From assembly GCA_026929865.2 (NCBI GenBank), contig CM049405.1, positions 23,882,001 through 23,946,000 of the forward strand: a DNA stretch of 64,000 bases. Reading direction: 5' to 3'. This document shows positions 61,080-64,000 of the stretch, piece after piece; positions within the stretch are counted from its first letter, which is position 1, and every line of letters starts with the position of its first letter. Below the pieces are notes generated by a model that saw nothing but the letters and a program-made list of their open reading frames with translations, was not told the DNA's origin and did not search any database. The stretch comes from Hyperoplus lanceolatus (lineage: Eukaryota; Chordata; Actinopteri; Uranoscopiformes; Ammodytidae). The position numbers and the translations under genes were made by a program.

Positions 61080-61480
61080 TAGCTGCTGTGAATAAACATG
61101 GCAAACCAGACCAGATTATCTTTCCCAATAGTCTCGCTCTCAAACCCAGAACGAAAAAAAGGTGACGTAAGGTTGTTTAACTGTGAGTGCGGCACGCTCG
61201 GCCCGTCTTAATATGGAGTTAGCCTCCTTTCGCTGCTCTGTAATTAGCGGTGACAGCAGGTAAACTGTATGCGAGGCAGGAAACGAGCAGGAGGTTATGG
61301 GGCTGATGCTGGGTCACTGTCAGGGTCAGGGACTGGTTAATGAGGCGAGGATGTTTTGACTGCACACATGAGTTACTTTTTGCCCTTTGGAAAGGAGAAC
61401 TGGAATTGGCCTGATTTGGACTGAAAGCTGGAAGAAAAAAAATGTATGAGCCAAACCTGAAGCTAACAACAAAAATCAAT
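61080..61480. promoter_or_regulatory. Candidate conserved non-coding block upstream of gli2
   Basis: Repeat-poor sequence with many recognisable cores: GACCAGATTATC, CTGTAATTAGCGGTGACAGCAGG, GGTCACTGTCAGGGTCAGGGAC and GGTTAATGAGGCGAGG. No coding evidence; the 86-residue minus frame lacks any domain. Inference only. Confidence 0.28.
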
Positions 61481-61694
61481 AGCTTTTTTAAAATCCATCA
61501 ATACATGCTGATTTAGATTATAAAATAAACTTTACATTTTTTTTTATATTTACATGTATCAATGAAAACAGATATTGTGTTCACAGTTTTTCTTTTTTTC
61601 ATGCAGCTTCTGGAGCCAGTGTTTTTAATATGGTAATAAGGCCGCTCACACAGTTGAATTGGCAAGCGCACACAGTTGGCTGCTTGTTTTGGTG

Positions 61695-61698
<4 letters not shown>

Positions 61699-61737
<39 letters not shown>
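61699..61737. repeat. (GT)n microsatellite
   Basis: About 39 bp of GT ending in GGGGCTGCAGG. Confidence 0.95.
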
Positions 61738-61739
<2 letters not shown>

Positions 61740-61759
61740 GCTGCAGGGGCCAGGGTGCC

Positions 61760-61905
61760 TGCCGAGGCGCTGGTGTGGACAGCTGGCCCGTCTGATCCCT
61801 CTAGTCTGCTCTTAAATTGGTTTTAGCGGCAGCACTAATAAAGCTGATTATCTGTGTGGCTCAAGGCCCCACTAACCCTGTGACACTATACTGGCAGCTG
61901 GTGAG
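61760..61905. promoter_or_regulatory. Candidate conserved non-coding block upstream of gli2
   Basis: Dense single-copy sequence: CTTAAATTGGTTTTAGCGGCAGCACTAATAAAGCTGATTATCTGTGTGGC contains AT cores and a GATTATC site. Judged by texture only. Confidence 0.25.
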
Positions 61906-62110
61906 ACCGCCCGCTCCCAAAAGCCATCAACACTGCAAGAAAAAGAGGCATTTTGTTATTGAGTAATATTGATATGTGATATCTAGACGTTACATTTTTC
62001 CCTTTAAGATAAGCAGGAAAATTATAGGACACCGGTGCACCCAGCCAGGACTTTAACCAATCCACTGCTTTTTTTCACACCAGTGGTTTTGGTTTTCTCG
62101 CAAATTCTCA

Positions 62111-62420
62111 GAGATGGGCGCCAGCAATTCTGGAGAATGCTTCTTGTCAAAATCACTTTTTTTTGGCAAAATCAGTGAATATCTCCTCATGATCCGCGTA
62201 ACTCTCCATACTGTGTGTACACGGAAAATGTATCTGGTGTTAATACACGGCCCAGGCTCTGTAAACTGGTACAAAGGGTTTGTAAACAGAAGGGGACCAC
62301 TGTAGCTAGCAATATGCCTACAAGGTACATGAAGTTAGCGGGATCGTGAGGAGATATTCGCTGATATTGACAAGACGTGATTTTGACAACAGGCTTTCTC
62401 CAGAATTGCTGACTTCACCT
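62111..62420. mobile_element. TTAA-MITE family C with long inverted repeats
   Basis: Arms of about 85 bp (62111-62195 and 62338-62420) pair as imperfect complements. They contain CAGCAATTCTGGAGAA, CTTGTCAAAATCAC and GAATATCTCCTCA.GATC. The right end AGGTGAAGTCAGCA (complement) abuts TTAA at 62421-62424; the left TTAA has decayed. The middle GTTAATACACGGCCCAGGCTCTGTAAACTGGTA matches the copy at 17304. Confidence 0.65.
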
Positions 62421-62424
62421 TTAA

Positions 62425-63035
62425 TACGCAATTTTTGTGGCATAGTTATCCGCTCTTCTGGATTGAAGGCCAGTCCCTTTCCTACCTCCCTGTTTCCCCC
62501 TTTGCCTCTCTCTCTGTCTGTCTGTCTGCCTCTCTCTGTCTCTCTCTCTCTCCTACAGTATTTCCTCTCTGGGCAGCTGCTGCTGTTATACCCACTCTGC
62601 TGCTTTGCCCAAACCAAAACCCCCCACCCATCATCACCCTGCCTCAGCCCCACCACTGCTGCTTGTTCCCACTTCACCCACTTCACACATTAAACATTAG
62701 ATATACTACGTACTTAGACACACGTTGTGCCCTGCGTGAGTGTCATTTTTGCACAAGTAGTCAATAGGGATGTTGTTTGCCATGAAAATATATTGGGCCA
62801 CCACCAGGCACAATACTAATATTCTGGATAAGAAAATGTGCTAAAGGTGTAAATGCCATTTTATTTGTAACATTTTTGAAAGGAACATTCTTAACGCATG
62901 TCACAAGATTAATATAACTTAAATATACTGTACATACGTAACCCATTCATTTAAAATGGATTGAACATTACCTCCAATTTGATCAATGATAAATTATATA
63001 ACAAACAAAAAAAGTACCATCAAATATAAAACCAT
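62425..63035. other. Upstream flank, no gene seen
   Basis: A CT-rich tract (about 62501-62552) and AT-rich sequence. The frames of 110-122 residues here are low-complexity Ser/Leu/Pro reads of the CT tract and were not accepted. Confidence 0.4.
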
Positions 63036-63230
63036 ATAGGGGAGAACGGGGGAATCTGAGGCATCGGGTAATGTGAGCCACCCCCTGTATCTAGGCAACG
63101 AAAAACATTTGTGGTCATGTGAGATATATATTTTCATATTTTAGCTCGCTTAGAGGGGAGCAAATGTAAAAAGTGGCTCAGATTGGCTCAGAAAATAAGA
63201 AGATGAAGAAATTTAAAAGGACAACTCAAC
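63036..63230 (+). mobile_element. Possible 5' end of a pogo-like element
   Basis: TATAGGGGAGAACGGGGGAATCTGAGGCAT resembles in layout the TATAGGGGAAGGTGGGG end at 34642. An ATG at 63203 opens MKKFKRTTQRKRKGLMVE before a stop, reminiscent of the basic start of pogo-type transposases. No second end was found in the window, so the call is weak. Confidence 0.3.
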
Positions 63231-64000
63231 GGAAAAGAAAAGGCCTTATGGTGGAGATAAATCAATATATTTTTTCCACTTGCGATCTCTTTTAAATAGA
63301 TGGTGATGTACATAGGCTTTGGATGGTTTAGTTTTGCTGCAAAAAAAGAGAGATGCACAATTAATTTAGTGAGTGCATTGGAAATATAACTTTCAACTGA
63401 TGTGAGTTATTTACTTATGATGATACATTAATACAAACACATGTCCATGTGGTGGTAGAGGTTAAAGTATTTTTCTTCTTTTTACAAGTGCGTGGTTATG
63501 TTCATTGTGTTGTCACTCCCTTGTCAGCCTTGCATGCACTGTGACATGTGTGGTCCCATTGTTCAACATGACGGGAGGTGTAGGGCATTGAGAAATGGGT
63601 ATTGTACTTTTTTCCTTGCACGCTGAGAAAGCGCATACACAGATTATGTTTTTCTTGATATTCATATTGATTAGTGTGTGATATTCTGCTGGAAAGGCAG
63701 CAGGGGACAGGCAGGGGGCAATGATATTATTTCAGTCAATTCAAGAGTCCTTTATTACTGGAAGGCAATATTCACATGGAACATTCACAAACTCAACTGT
63801 AAAAAAATCCAGAATTAGTAATAGTTAGATTAAGGTTTTATAGTACGATTAACATACACCTACCATTAGTTAATTTATAATCTGGGAGGGAGGACGCATT
63901 CTAGGGAACATATGAGGTTAAATTATTAAATTCACTTTTGCATTCATGACTTCATGACACTGTGTGGTTTCCTTTCTACTGTCAGAATCCACATCTTAAA
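63231..64000. other. Upstream flank to the window edge, no gene seen
   Basis: AT-rich. A short block at 63735-63765 (GTCAATTCAAGAGTCCTTTATTACTGG) resembles a scrap of a common fish retroelement tail. Nothing else was recognised. Confidence 0.35.

Overview
This is teleost fish (ray-finned, vertebrate) nuclear DNA. The sequence is AT-rich and mostly non-coding. It carries very long (CA)n, (GA)n and (TCAG)n arrays, and typical fish transposon families: Tc1, hAT, PIF/Harbinger-like, TTAA-inserting MITEs, tRNA-derived SINEs and 3' ends of L2-type LINEs. There is no bacterial-style gene density. Almost all longer open frames are either inside (CA)n/(GA)n arrays or are chance frames.

Only one host gene is supported. 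At 12211-12350, minus strand, there is a clean exon: polypyrimidine tract and AG acceptor, perfect CACCATGG start context, 38 codons, then a GTACAG donor. Its peptide starts METSA and has a KKPSP block near residue 30, which fits the N-terminus of the Hedgehog-pathway zinc-finger factor GLI2. A CpG-rich tract ending in an AAG|GTAAGG donor on the same strand (29624 to about 30365) is the likely non-coding first exon and promoter. On this reading 1-12210 is intron 2, 12351-29623 is intron 1, and about 30400-64000 is the upstream flank. No second gene was found in that flank.

The rest is a layered transposon record. The youngest piece is a Tc1/mariner element (59054-60682) with an unbroken 341-residue DD34E transposase and 280-bp inverted repeats that differ at only 5 positions. 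Older pieces show nesting: a hAT inside a BED-finger hAT (35924-37765), a LINE inside a pogo-like element (34644-35732), a hAT inside a TTAA-flanked MITE (15438-16629), a TTA-flanked MITE inside a TTAA-flanked MITE (5374-6253), and two small MITEs inside another TTAA MITE (52600-53786). Two copies of one hAT family each carry a long (CA)n array at the same internal site, so the transposon brings the microsatellite with it.

Three pairs of strongly diverged but collinear segments (11.1/11.65 kb, 14.0/14.4 kb, 47.4/51.0 kb) are not explained by a transposon family I recognise. They are the best candidates for undescribed structure here, possibly locally duplicated regulatory elements of gli2. 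Several repeat-poor blocks in intron 1 and upstream are listed as low-confidence enhancer candidates; only cross-species alignment can confirm them.
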